DNA from: an uncultured Collinsella sp.
GTDB lineage: Bacteria; Actinomycetota; Coriobacteriia; Coriobacteriales; Coriobacteriaceae
DNA: 50,614 bases
Direction of reading: 5' to 3'
Assembly: GCA_900762325.1 (NCBI GenBank)
Contig: CAAFGG010000029.1
Span: 1-50,614 of the forward strand
Each line of letters starts with the position of its first letter. Within the stretch, counting starts at the first letter, position 1. The notes beneath the pieces were generated by a model, which saw only the letters and a program-made list of their open reading frames with translations, searched no databases and was not told the origin of the DNA. Below are positions 1-7,591 of the stretch, one piece after another. The translations under genes and the position numbers were made by a program.

Positions 1-51
1 ATCGAGGGCCGGGGGATTCCGGCCCCTCTGGGGTTGCCTACCCGGATTCGC

Positions 52-93
52 GCCTCAGGACTCAGCGCAACGCGTTGCGCTGAGTCCTGAGGC
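52..93. repeat. Perfect 42-bp palindrome
   Basis: The two 21-bp halves are exact reverse complements, centred between 72 and 73 on the string AACGCGTT. A second, imperfect GC-rich hairpin precedes it at about 4-29 (GAGGGCCGG pairing with CCGGCCCCTC). No T-run follows, so it is not a textbook terminator for whatever gene lies to the left. It could be a rho-dependent or bidirectional end, or a mobile palindromic repeat. Confidence 0.8.
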
Positions 94-156
94 TGTTGCA
101 ATGAAAATGACAATCAAGGGGACTATCGGCAAACGAGGAGCAATTAAACAAGTTGG

Positions 157-184
157 TTGATAATTGCATGAAAGCAGATATACT
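157..184 (+). promoter_or_regulatory. Candidate sigma-70-type promoter of the 36-codon gene
   Basis: A TTGATA -35 box (157-162) and a TATACT -10 box (179-184) are separated by 16 nt. They lie about 17 nt upstream of the AGGAGG ribosome site of the small gene. Assigned by consensus only. Confidence 0.6.
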
Positions 185-213
185 ACAATTGATTAGATAG
201 AGGAGGTTTCTGC

Positions 214-324
214 ATGGACGTTATTAACAAAGATCTCTTGGAGCAACTGAAAGAGTTTCAGGAAGAGGGCGTCGTGGTAGAAGTGTTCGACTTTGAGGAC
301 TACATGGATAAATTCTGCCATTAG
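214..324 (+). CDS. Hypothetical 36-residue acidic peptide
   Basis: ATG at 214 is preceded by a perfect AGGAGG (201-206) at 7-nt spacing, and the frame runs to TAG at 322-324. The peptide begins MDVINKDLLEQLKEF and ends DYMDKFCH. It is strongly acidic and aromatic towards the C-terminus, with one Cys two residues from the end and no transmembrane segment. A good promoter upstream and a strong terminator at 349-382 make it a self-contained one-gene transcription unit. I do not recognise the family. It could be a signalling peptide, a modified-peptide precursor or a small regulator. No maturation enzyme is adjacent on the visible side; the left neighbour is outside the window. Confidence 0.65.
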   Translation: MDVINKDLLEQLKEFQEEGVVVEVFDFEDYMDKFCH

Positions 325-348
325 TTTCGGAATTTACTCGCCTCGCTT

Positions 349-382
349 AAAGGAGAAGTCGATTATCGATTTCTCCTTTTTT
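349..382 (+). terminator. Intrinsic terminator of the 36-codon gene
   Basis: AAAGGAGAAGTCGA pairs with TCGATTTCTCCTTT around a short TTA loop and is followed by a T-run. It is placed 25 nt after the small gene's stop codon. Confidence 0.85.
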
Positions 383-425
383 AATTAAAGATTTTTTTGA
401 AATACATGCTCTTAGCACAGGTTGG

Positions 426-445
426 CCTCTCAGTAAACTGGGAGG
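426..445 (+). other. Small hairpin in the nadE leader
   Basis: CCTCTCAGT and ACTGGGAGG pair around an AA loop, with one G-T wobble. It is followed by TTGCTTTGG, which is only weakly T-rich. It may be a leader structure or a secondary terminator. Apart from this, 383-512 shows nothing further that I can name. Confidence 0.4.
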
Positions 446-512
446 TTGCTTTGGCTAGTTAGAGGTATGTGAACGTTCGTTAGACTGAATCTCAGGGTAG
501 AAGGGGCCTCCA

Positions 513-2513
513 GTGTCCAGATCAACAAGGCAATGCTGCGTTTCGGCTAATAAGAACGATGGCTTTTTGCGTGTGGCGGCGGCGTCGCCGCAGATTCGCG
601 TTGCCGATGTCGAGGGCAATGCCGAGGTTGCGTTGGCGGCTGTTCGCGAGGCTGCCGAGCGCGGCGTTCGTGCTCTGGTGCTGCCCGAGCTTAACTTGTG
701 CGGCTATACCGCGGCCGATCTGTTCCATAACCGCACATTACTGCATGCCTGCGAGGCTGCTTTGGTGCATATCCTCGATGTGACTCGTGAGCTGCCGATT
801 GTCTTTACCATCGGTCTTCCCGTTGCAGTTGCCGAGAATATCTACAACTGCGCCGCCGTGTGCTGCGCGGGTGAGCTTTTGGGCCTCACGGCCAAGAAGT
901 ATCTGCCCAACTATGGCGAGTTCTACGAGCGCCGTTGGTTTGCTCCGGCGCCCACAGATCCCGTGTGGGTTGAATTTGCCGGTCAGGGTCCGGTTCCGCT
1001 GGGTTCGGGGCTTGTCTACCGCTGCTGTGATGAGGGCGCCGAGGACCTGGTGCTGGGCGTTGAGGTCTGCGAGGACCTGTGGGTGCCGGCGCCGCCTTCG
1101 ACCGAGATGGCGCTTGCCGGTGCGACGGTGATCCTCAACCCGTCGGCCTCGGACGAGATTATCGGTAAGGCAGACTATCGCCGCAGCCTCATCTCCAATC
1201 AGAGTGCGCGCCTGTACTGCGCCTATGCCTACGCGGACGCGAGCGAGGGCGAGTCCACGACTGACATGGTCTTTGCGGGTGAGAACCTCGTCTACGAAAA
1301 CGGCTCCAAGCTCGCCGCGACCAAACTGCTTACCTGCGATATGGCCATCGCCGACGTTGACCTTGACCGCCTGGTTGCCGAGCGCCGTCGCTCGACGACG
1401 TGGACGCGCACCGACGATGCGCCGGAATCCGCGACCGTTGAGTTTTCGTTTGAGGGCGTACTGGCCGAAGAACCTGTCCTGCGCGATGCGCTCGACATCG
1501 ACCGAGTCTTCCCCCGCGCTCCCTTTGTGCCGGCCGACCACGGTGATCTGGCTGAGCGTTGCGAGACTATCCTCGACCTGCAGACCGCCGGCCTCAAGAC
1601 CCGCCTTGCCCATACGGGCACCAAGGCGGCCGTCATCGGCCTTTCGGGCGGCCTCGATTCCACGCTGGCGCTCCTCGTGACCGTGCGTGCGTTCGACGCC
1701 TTGGGCCTGCCGCGCACCGGTATCACGGCCGTGTCCATGCCCGGCTTTGGCACGACGCACCGCACCAAGTCCAATGCCGAGTCGCTCGCTCGCGACCTAG
1801 GCGTGAGCTTTCGCGAGGTCTCGATCCATGCTGCCGTGGAGCAGCACTTTAAGGATATCGAGCATGATCCGACCGTGCAGGACGTGACCTACGAGAACAG
1901 CCAGGCGCGCGAGCGTACGCAGATTCTGATGGATTTGGCCAACCAGGCTGGCGGTTTTGTCATTGGCACGGGCGACCTGTCGGAGCTGGCGCTCGGCTGG
2001 GCTACCTATAACGGCGACCACATGAGCATGTACGCCGTCAACGCGAGCGTGCCCAAGACGCTTGTGCGCCATCTGGTACGCTATGCCGCCGATGTCTTTG
2101 GCGGGCGCATTGCCGAGGTCTTGCTCGATATCCTCGATACGCCGGTGTCCCCCGAGCTTCTGCCTCCCACGGGCGACGGCGAGATTGCGCAGAAGACCGA
2201 GGATTTGGTGGGCCCGTACGAGTTGCACGACTACTTCCTCTACTACCTGCTGCGTTTTGGCTTTGAGCCGGGCAAGATCTACCGCATGGCGCTCAAGAGC
2301 TTCGAGGGCGTCTACGACGCCAAGACCGTCCACACGTGGCTACGTACGTTCTATCGTCGCTTCTTTGCCCAGCAGTTTAAGCGCAGCTGCCTGCCCGATG
2401 GTCCCAAGGTGGGCTCGGTGACGCTCAGTCCGCGCGGCGATTGGCGTATGCCGAGTGACGCCAGCTCGCGTCTGTGGCTTGCGCAGATCGACGCGCTCAA
2501 TCCAGTTGACTAA
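513..2513 (+). CDS. nadE: Glutamine-dependent NAD+ synthetase
   Basis: This enzyme amidates nicotinic acid adenine dinucleotide to NAD+, using ammonia released from glutamine. The N-terminal nitrilase-type glutaminase half shows the catalytic triad: Glu in LPELNLCGY (about residue 59), Lys in TAKKYLPNYGEFYERR (about 128) and Cys in LGVEVCEDLW (about 186). The C-terminal synthase half carries the SGGLDS ATP pyrophosphatase loop (about 378). The length of 666 residues fits the two-domain family. The start is unusual. No ATG sits at the usual domain edge, where the codons read AAT AAG AAC GAT. The best start is GTG at 513 behind AAGGGG (501-506), which adds about 15 atypical N-terminal residues. 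It stands alone and ends in a terminator at 2582-2612. Confidence 0.93.
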   Translation: MSRSTRQCCVSANKNDGFLRVAAASPQIRVADVEGNAEVALAAVREAAERGVRALVLPELNLCGYTAADLFHNRTLLHACEAALVHILDVTRELPIVFTIGLPVAVAENIYNCAAVCCAGELLGLTAKKYLPNYGEFYERRWFAPAPTDPVWVEFAGQGPVPLGSGLVYRCCDEGAEDLVLGVEVCEDLWVPAPPSTEMALAGATVILNPSASDEIIGKADYRRSLISNQSARLYCAYAYADASEGESTTDMVFAGENLVYENGSKLAATKLLTCDMAIADVDLDRLVAERRRSTTWTRTDDAPESATVEFSFEGVLAEEPVLRDALDIDRVFPRAPFVPADHGDLAERCETILDLQTAGLKTRLAHTGTKAAVIGLSGGLDSTLALLVTVRAFDALGLPRTGITAVSMPGFGTTHRTKSNAESLARDLGVSFREVSIHAAVEQHFKDIEHDPTVQDVTYENSQARERTQILMDLANQAGGFVIGTGDLSELALGWATYNGDHMSMYAVNASVPKTLVRHLVRYAADVFGGRIAEVLLDILDTPVSPELLPPTGDGEIAQKTEDLVGPYELHDYFLYYLLRFGFEPGKIYRMALKSFEGVYDAKTVHTWLRTFYRRFFAQQFKRSCLPDGPKVGSVTLSPRGDWRMPSDASSRLWLAQIDALNPVD

Positions 2514-2581
2514 GGTTGGCTAAATTGAACCAATACGGGGGTTGCAAGCGTTACACTTTTGCAATCTGATGGCCCGTATCG

Positions 2582-2612
2582 CGCGGCGCTCTTGTCGGAG
2601 CGCCGCGTTTTT
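2582..2612 (+). terminator. Terminator between nadE and the aminotransferase
   Basis: CGCGGCGCT pairs with AGCGCCGCG around an 8-nt loop, followed by TTTTT. It ends only 19 nt before the next start codon. The downstream gene therefore either reads through it or has a promoter upstream of it, for example around 2541-2577, in which case this would be a leader attenuator. Confidence 0.75.
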
Positions 2613-2631
2613 CATATCGAAAGGTGGCACC

Positions 2632-3795
2632 ATGCAGGCATCGCAGCGTCTCGACCGCTTTGGCGCGGAGGTCTTCGCCTCACTCAACAACAAGCTTCTC
2701 GCGCTGAAGGCTCAGGGCAAGACCATTTACAACATGAGCGTGGGCACGCCCGACTTTAAGCCGTACGGCCATGTGGTCGAGGCGCTCACGCAAGCAGCCC
2801 AAGATCCCGAGATGTGGAAGTATGCCCTGCGTGACCTGCCCGAACTCAAGCAGGCCGTGTGCGATTACTATGAGCGTCGCTTTGGCGTTTCGGGCATTAC
2901 GCCGTCCATGGTGCAGTCGTGCAACGGCACGCAGGAGGGCGTGGGCCATTTGGGCCTGGCCCTGCTCGATCCGGGCGACACTATTTTGGTTCCCGATCCG
3001 TGCTACCCGGTCTTTGAGGCGGGTGCCAAGATCGCCGATGCCAAGCTCGAATACTATCCGCTGGTTGCCGAGCATAATTACCTGCCCTATGTGGCGGGTA
3101 TCGATCCCGAGGTGGCCGATCGTGCCAAGTATATGATCGTGTCGCTGCCCGCCAACCCGGTGGGCTCGGTGGGCACGCCCGAGGTCTACGAGGAGATCAT
3201 CGCTTTCGCCCGCGAGCACGACCTGCTGATCGTCCATGACAACGCATACTCCGACATCGTGTTCGACGGCGAGCCGGGCGGCAGCTTCTTGCAGTATCCC
3301 GGTGCGCTTGAGGTGGGCGTGGAGTTCTTCTCGCTCTCCAAGTCGTTTAACGTCACCGGTGCCCGCATCGGCTTTTTGGTCGGTCGCGAGGATGTGGTCT
3401 CGGCCTTTGCCAAGCTGCGCGGCCAGATCGACTTTGGCATGTTCTTCCCGATCCAGAAGGCCGCCATCGCCTGCCTGAACGGTCCGCGCGATGAGGTCGA
3501 GGCGCAGCGTCTGAAGTACCAGGAGCGCCGCGATGCCCTGTGCGACGGTCTTGAGGGCTTGGGCTGGGAGCGCCCCAACGCGCATGGCTCTATGTTTGTG
3601 TGGGCCAAGCTTCCCGGTGGCCGCACCGATTCCATGGCGTTTTGCGAGGAGCTTATGGAGAAGGCCGGCGTTGTGGTGACGCCGGGCGCGAGCTTTGGTC
3701 CTTCGGGCGAGGGGCACGTGCGCATGGCGCTGGTCTTGCCGCCCGACCAGATCGCTTTGGCTGTCGAGGCCATTCGCGAGGCGGGCCTGTATTAG
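2632..3795 (+). CDS. PLP-dependent class I/II aminotransferase
   Basis: This is a fold-type I aminotransferase of 387 residues. Visible family marks are NMSVGTPDF near the N-terminus, CNGTQEG, the pyridoxal-ring region DPCYPVF, LPANPVG, the DNAYSDIVF aspartate segment, the Schiff-base lysine in SLSKSFNVTGARIGF, and the substrate-carboxylate arginine in GHVRMAL. Start 2632 is chosen because AAAGGTGG lies 5-10 nt upstream; the reading frame can be extended to 2542 but without a ribosome site. The sequence style resembles LL-diaminopimelate/aspartate-type aminotransferases. Because the nearby dapH implies an acetylated DAP route, this gene is a candidate N-acetyl-LL-DAP aminotransferase. That role is inference only. 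Confidence 0.85.
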   Translation: MQASQRLDRFGAEVFASLNNKLLALKAQGKTIYNMSVGTPDFKPYGHVVEALTQAAQDPEMWKYALRDLPELKQAVCDYYERRFGVSGITPSMVQSCNGTQEGVGHLGLALLDPGDTILVPDPCYPVFEAGAKIADAKLEYYPLVAEHNYLPYVAGIDPEVADRAKYMIVSLPANPVGSVGTPEVYEEIIAFAREHDLLIVHDNAYSDIVFDGEPGGSFLQYPGALEVGVEFFSLSKSFNVTGARIGFLVGREDVVSAFAKLRGQIDFGMFFPIQKAAIACLNGPRDEVEAQRLKYQERRDALCDGLEGLGWERPNAHGSMFVWAKLPGGRTDSMAFCEELMEKAGVVVTPGASFGPSGEGHVRMALVLPPDQIALAVEAIREAGLY

Positions 3796-3938
3796 AAACC
3801 TGTTTCGGCCCGTCAATAGCTCGAAACCGATTTCGTGCAGTTATTTTACGAATACTGCAAACAATTTCGGTAAACGGTCGATTTTCGGCTGCGAATAGGG
3901 GCATAATCAAAGTCCCGATTGGATGTATTGGGATTACG

Positions 3939-3971
3939 ACAAGCCGCTCGGGTCGTTCCCGGGCGGCTTGT
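3939..3971 (+). other. Hairpin in the ldh 5' leader
   Basis: ACAAGCCGCTCGGG pairs with CCCGGGCGGCTTGT around TCGTT, with one mismatch, and is followed by the T-rich TTGTTTG. A CATAAT box at 3902-3907 is a plausible -10, which would put the hairpin in the 5' UTR just upstream of the GGGAG ribosome site. It may be a leader regulator or the terminator of the aminotransferase gene. Confidence 0.5.
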
Positions 3972-3996
3972 TTGTGGAGAGAGATGGGAGTTTCTA

Positions 3997-4947
3997 ATGG
4001 TTAACGAGAAGAAGGTCGCTATTGTCGGCTGCGGTTTCGTCGGTTCGTCTTCGGCGTTCGCTCTGATGCAGAGCGGTCTGTTCTCCGAGATGGTCCTCAT
4101 CGACGTGGACAAGAACCGCGCCGAGGGTGAGGCTCTGGATATCGCGCACGGCATGACGTTTGCCGAGCCGATGAAGATCTACGCCGGCGATTATTCCGAT
4201 GTCGCCGACGCCGCCATGATCGTCGTCACCGCTGGCGCTGCCCAGAAGCCCGGTGAGACCCGCCTGGACCTGGTCAACAAGAACGTTAACATCTTTAAGT
4301 CCATTATCCCCGAGATTAAGAAGTCCGGCTTCGACGGCATTCTGCTAATCGTCTCCAACCCGGTTGATGTTCTGACCTATGCTGCCATCAAGATGTCCGG
4401 CCTGCCCGAGGGCCATGTCATCGGCTCCGGCACCGTGCTCGACACTGGCCGTCTGCAGCAGATGCTTGGTGCCCACGTCGAGGTTGACCCGCGCGATGTC
4501 CAGGCCTATGTCATGGGCGAGCACGGCGACTCCGAGTTTGTCGCTTGGTCCAGCGCTCAGGTTGCTGGCGTTCCGCTGAACACCTTCTGCGAGCTTCACG
4601 GTCATCTGGAGCACGAGGCTGCCGAGAAGCGTATCGCCGAGGACGTCAAGAACTCCGCCTACACCATCATCGAGAAGAAGCACGCCACCTACTACGGCGT
4701 CGCCATGGCCGTCAAGCGCATCTGCACCGCTGTCATGCGCGATGAGCAGACCGTTCTGCCCGTTTCCTCGCTCATGGTGGGCGAGTATGGCCTGTCCGAT
4801 CTGGCTATCTCCATGCCGACGGTCGTTGGCCGCGACGGCGTCGTCTGCCGCGTCCCCGTGCCGCTGAACGATGACGAGCAGCATGAGCTCACCGCCTCCG
4901 CCAAGGCCCTCAAGGACATCATCGACAGCGTCGACTTCTCCTGCTAA
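3997..4947 (+). CDS. ldh: L-lactate dehydrogenase
   Basis: This NADH-dependent enzyme reduces pyruvate to L-lactate and is a main redox sink in a fermenter. It shows the Rossmann motif VGCGFVGSS at residues 9-17, the active-site arginine loop AAQKPGETR, and the catalytic histidine in MGEHGDSE (about residue 176). The Gln in AAQKPGETR occupies the position where malate dehydrogenases carry Arg, which supports lactate over malate as the product. The length of 316 residues is normal. Start 3997 is chosen for GGGAG 6 nt upstream. It is monocistronic, with a leader hairpin before it and a terminator after it. Confidence 0.95.
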   Translation: MVNEKKVAIVGCGFVGSSSAFALMQSGLFSEMVLIDVDKNRAEGEALDIAHGMTFAEPMKIYAGDYSDVADAAMIVVTAGAAQKPGETRLDLVNKNVNIFKSIIPEIKKSGFDGILLIVSNPVDVLTYAAIKMSGLPEGHVIGSGTVLDTGRLQQMLGAHVEVDPRDVQAYVMGEHGDSEFVAWSSAQVAGVPLNTFCELHGHLEHEAAEKRIAEDVKNSAYTIIEKKHATYYGVAMAVKRICTAVMRDEQTVLPVSSLMVGEYGLSDLAISMPTVVGRDGVVCRVPVPLNDDEQHELTASAKALKDIIDSVDFSC

Positions 4948-4978
4948 ATCAAGCTCGCTAGAGCGAAAAGCTACAATG

Positions 4979-5014
4979 AAGGCGTCCGGGTCCACACGGC
5001 CCGGGCGCCTTTTT
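4979..5014 (+). terminator. Terminator of ldh
   Basis: AGGCGTCCGGG pairs with CCCGGGCGCCT (one G-T wobble) around a 9-nt loop, followed by TTTT. Confidence 0.88.
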
Positions 5015-5044
5015 GGTGCAAAGTAACCTGACCCCAATGCACCA
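5014..5044. repeat. Loop-conserved hairpin repeat, copy 1
   Basis: The arms TGGTGCA and TGCACCA flank the loop AAGTAACCTGACCCCAA. The same arms and nearly the same loop recur at 6226-6259, on the other side of the DUF2974 gene. Confidence 0.75.
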
Positions 5045-5061
5045 TAGTTGATGGGAGGGTC

Positions 5062-6222
5062 ATGTCGGATTCGCCTAATTTTTTGACCTATGCCCAGACA
5101 GCGTTTGATCCGTTTGAGGAACGGCCGTTCTGCGCGGTGGATAGCCTGGTCTTTGCATGGTTGTCCTATTTGCGTTTGCCGGGTGATATGGCGGAGCTGA
5201 CGAACTGGCAGGGCCTAGACGTACGCGAGCTGCTGCGCGCCGAGTGCTACCAAGACATGATTGGCGACCTGTGGGATCCGGAGGGGAGTCGTGCCCTGTT
5301 GGAGGCTGTGGCAGCAAGCCCTCGCTACCGTGGCGTTCGTGTTTGCGGCTATCGTAGCGTGAGTGATGCCGAGACAACGGAGCAGTTTGCGGCCATGACG
5401 TTCCGATTTCCGGCGGGGTTTAGCTATCTTGCCTTCCGGGGGACCGACAGCACGATTGTGGGCTGGAAAGAGGACTTTAACATGGCGTTCCGGTGTCCTG
5501 TGCCGGCCCAGGAATCCGCGGCGCGTTATGTGGACGAGGCGGCGGATGCGATTGACGGGCCGCTTTTGTGCGGAGGTCATTCCAAGGGCGGAAACCTTTC
5601 GGTGTACGGTGCGGCGATGTGCTCCGATGTCGCCCGTGGGCGAATCGAACGGGCGTATTCCCATGATGGTCCGGGCTTCGTCGAGGAATTTCTGAACGGC
5701 AATGCCTTTGCCGATCTTTCCGGTCGAATCGACAAGACGCTACCTCGGTCGTCGATCTTTGGCATGATGTTCGAGATGCAGGAGGACTATGCCATCGTTG
5801 AGAGTACCGAGTTCAGCCTGCTGCAGCACAATCCCTTTAGCTGGGTGGTTGATGGTCGCGACTTCGTGTATTGTGAGCGCCTGTCCGCCGGTGCTCGATA
5901 CGTTGATGGCTCCATTCGCGAGATGCTGCTCGCAGTGTCGCCTAGCGAGCGCGAGCGTTTTGTAGATGCGTTGTCCTCCGTGTTTGAGGCAACGGGTGCT
6001 GAGCGGTTTGCGGATATCGCTGGGAATCTGCGCGAGAGCCTGCCCGTGATGCTCCAGGCTGCGCAAGGCTTTGACAAGGATACGCGCCGTTTTGTTTCGC
6101 AGACCATCGCGGCAATCCTTAGATGTGCACTGCTGCCCAAACGCCCTCAGATTGACATGTCCGCTGCCGGTAAGAGTCTGGCAGAACAACTCGAGGCCTG
6201 GCAGTCCGAGCTCCTGCGCTAA
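5062..6222 (+). CDS. DUF2974 (Mbeg1-like) alpha/beta-hydrolase family protein
   Basis: A 386-residue protein with a lipase-type nucleophile elbow GHSKGG (Ser about residue 174) in an alpha/beta-hydrolase core. It also has FAWLSYLRLP near the N-terminus and YLAFRGTDSTIVGWKEDF before the elbow, all typical of the DUF2974 family common in Firmicutes and Coriobacteria. YSHDGPGF follows the core. No signal peptide is seen, so it is probably cytosolic. The substrate is unknown. GGAGGG lies 5 nt before ATG 5062. Both flanks carry copies of the same short hairpin repeat. Confidence 0.8.
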   Translation: MSDSPNFLTYAQTAFDPFEERPFCAVDSLVFAWLSYLRLPGDMAELTNWQGLDVRELLRAECYQDMIGDLWDPEGSRALLEAVAASPRYRGVRVCGYRSVSDAETTEQFAAMTFRFPAGFSYLAFRGTDSTIVGWKEDFNMAFRCPVPAQESAARYVDEAADAIDGPLLCGGHSKGGNLSVYGAAMCSDVARGRIERAYSHDGPGFVEEFLNGNAFADLSGRIDKTLPRSSIFGMMFEMQEDYAIVESTEFSLLQHNPFSWVVDGRDFVYCERLSAGARYVDGSIREMLLAVSPSERERFVDALSSVFEATGAERFADIAGNLRESLPVMLQAAQGFDKDTRRFVSQTIAAILRCALLPKRPQIDMSAAGKSLAEQLEAWQSELLR

Positions 6223-6225
6223 CCA

Positions 6226-6259
6226 TTGGTGCAAAGTAACCTGTCTCCGATGCACCAAT
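6226..6259. repeat. Loop-conserved hairpin repeat, copy 2
   Basis: The arms ATTGGTGCA and TGCACCAAT (9 bp) flank AAGTAACCTGTCTCCGA. Compared with copy 1, the loop differs only at a few pyrimidine/purine positions. Confidence 0.75.
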
Positions 6260-6333
6260 CTTCGATGCGCCTGGGGCGGGCTCGACCGCTATACTGGTTC
6301 GTGCTCAATTCGATCTAGAACGGAATGCCGTAT

Positions 6334-7338
6334 ATGAAAATCAATCACGCGATTCTGCATATCCTGGACTTTGACTCTGCCGTCAACGTCATGAGCCAGC
6401 GCGAGCTCGATATCGAAAGCCGTACCGTGCGCAATTTCGTAACCACGCATCTGCGCCGCGCACGCACCTCGGCCGACAATAAACGTGCCACGTTTGCCGA
6501 GAACTCTGCGTTTGGCGGCGAGCTCAAGGGCTATTTCTTTGGCGAGCGCGAGTTTGTGGACCTGTCGCAGCAGATTGCGGAGTTTATCTCCTCCGAGCTC
6601 ACCAAGGCTGAGAAAGCCGAGTCCACCGACGTGCTCGTGGCTGATTTTGACGACGATGAGGATGCCCGCTGGTTTGCCGTGATGTTGCTGAGCTCCAAGC
6701 AGGCTTTTATGCACGAGGTGGGCCGCGAGGAGGGGGAGGTTCGCAACGACATCGCGCGCCACTACGCTATTCTGCCAAACCCCTCGCAAAAGGTGCCAAG
6801 CTATGCTATCGTGCGCGCGAGCACCATGAAGATCGGTTACGTGGACAAGAAGCGCAAGATTGCCGGCGAGGACCGTATGCTTATCCCCGACGGCCTGCTG
6901 CAGTGCGACACGGGTGTATCGGGCAAGGAGGTCATCGACACGGTGACGCGTGTGGTTGAGGAAGTCGCCGAGGAGCACGGTGCCAATACGGCCGTAGCGC
7001 TCGCCAAGGTTAAGGCTGCTGTGGCCGAGAAGGTTGAGGATGACGAGGAGCTGCCGCCTTGGGATATCGTCGATGAGGTCTTTGAGGACGAGCCGGTCAT
7101 CAAGGAAAGCGTGCGCGCGGCACTGACCGAGGAAAAGGTTCCTGAGCGCGTTCCCGTGGAGCGCAAGCAGGTCGAGCGCGCGGCGGTGCGCAATCATAAG
7201 ATTCGTACCGATACGGGCATCGAGATCAGCTTCCCGGCCGAGATGGGTTCGAACTCCGAGTACATCGAGTTCGTCAACGAGCCCAACGGCCTCATCTCCA
7301 TCGAGCTTAAGAACATCGGAAGTATTGAGAATCGATAA
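6334..7338 (+). CDS. Nucleoid-associated protein, NdpA/YejK (NA37) family
   Basis: A 334-residue protein with the family's opening block (MKINHAILHILDFDS), a middle segment DVLVADFDDDEDARWFAVMLL, and a C-terminal end rich in charged residues (TGIEISFPAEMGS). Known members bind the nucleoid; a precise role is not established. The frame allows ATG 6325, but CGGA at 6321-6324 spaces better for ATG 6334, and the family begins at MKINHA. A TATACT box (6290-6295) may be the -10. It is followed by a strong terminator and then by the structured element at 7449-7549. Confidence 0.8.
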   Translation: MKINHAILHILDFDSAVNVMSQRELDIESRTVRNFVTTHLRRARTSADNKRATFAENSAFGGELKGYFFGEREFVDLSQQIAEFISSELTKAEKAESTDVLVADFDDDEDARWFAVMLLSSKQAFMHEVGREEGEVRNDIARHYAILPNPSQKVPSYAIVRASTMKIGYVDKKRKIAGEDRMLIPDGLLQCDTGVSGKEVIDTVTRVVEEVAEEHGANTAVALAKVKAAVAEKVEDDEELPPWDIVDEVFEDEPVIKESVRAALTEEKVPERVPVERKQVERAAVRNHKIRTDTGIEISFPAEMGSNSEYIEFVNEPNGLISIELKNIGSIENR

Positions 7339-7356
7339 ACTGCTCTTGGACGTTGC

Positions 7357-7402
7357 AAAAAACAAAGGCCGAAGCCTTTTGGGACTTCGGCCTTTTTTGT
7401 TT
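7357..7402 (+). terminator. Terminator of the NdpA-like gene
   Basis: AAAACAAAGGCCGAAG pairs with CTTCGGCCTTTTTTGTTTT around a short loop. A-rich and T-rich flanks on the two sides make it potentially bidirectional, serving the convergent dap operon as well. Confidence 0.9.
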
Positions 7403-7448
7403 TCGGCTTGGTTGCTGACATTGCGCCGCAGGTTGAGCTCACGTCAGC

Positions 7449-7549
7449 GAAAACGCCCCTAAGCGAGCAAGGTGACGTGAAAGAGGAGGGAAGCGTACTT
7501 CGGTACGCGACCGACGATTGAACGTCAGATTGCCGCTTAGGGGCGTTTG
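7449..7549. repeat. Layered hairpin element between convergent genes
   Basis: The outer 15-bp arms AAACGCCCCTAAGCG (7451-7465) and CGCTTAGGGGCGTTT (7534-7548) are exact complements. Inside them pair GCAA/TTGC, then TGACGT/ACGTCA, and finally GCGTAC/GTACGC around a TTCG tetraloop. Two purine- and pyrimidine-asymmetric internal loops separate the layers. The UUCG-capped stack suggests a structured RNA or an extruding DNA hairpin. Confidence 0.7.
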
Positions 7550-7561
7550 CAGCGTCGAGCC

Positions 7562-7589
7562 GTTACGCGGTTTGGCAAAACCGCGTAAC
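7562..7589 (-). terminator. Probable terminator of the lysA-dapA/dapB/dapH operon
   Basis: GTTACGCGGTTT pairs perfectly with AAACCGCGTAAC around a 4-nt loop, directly after the dapH stop codon. It lacks a strong U-run on the minus strand. Confidence 0.55.
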
Positions 7590-7591
7590 TT

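Noticed and set aside
3997..4947. Malate dehydrogenase
   Set aside because: The substrate-specificity position in AAQKPGETR is Gln rather than Arg, which favours lactate dehydrogenase.
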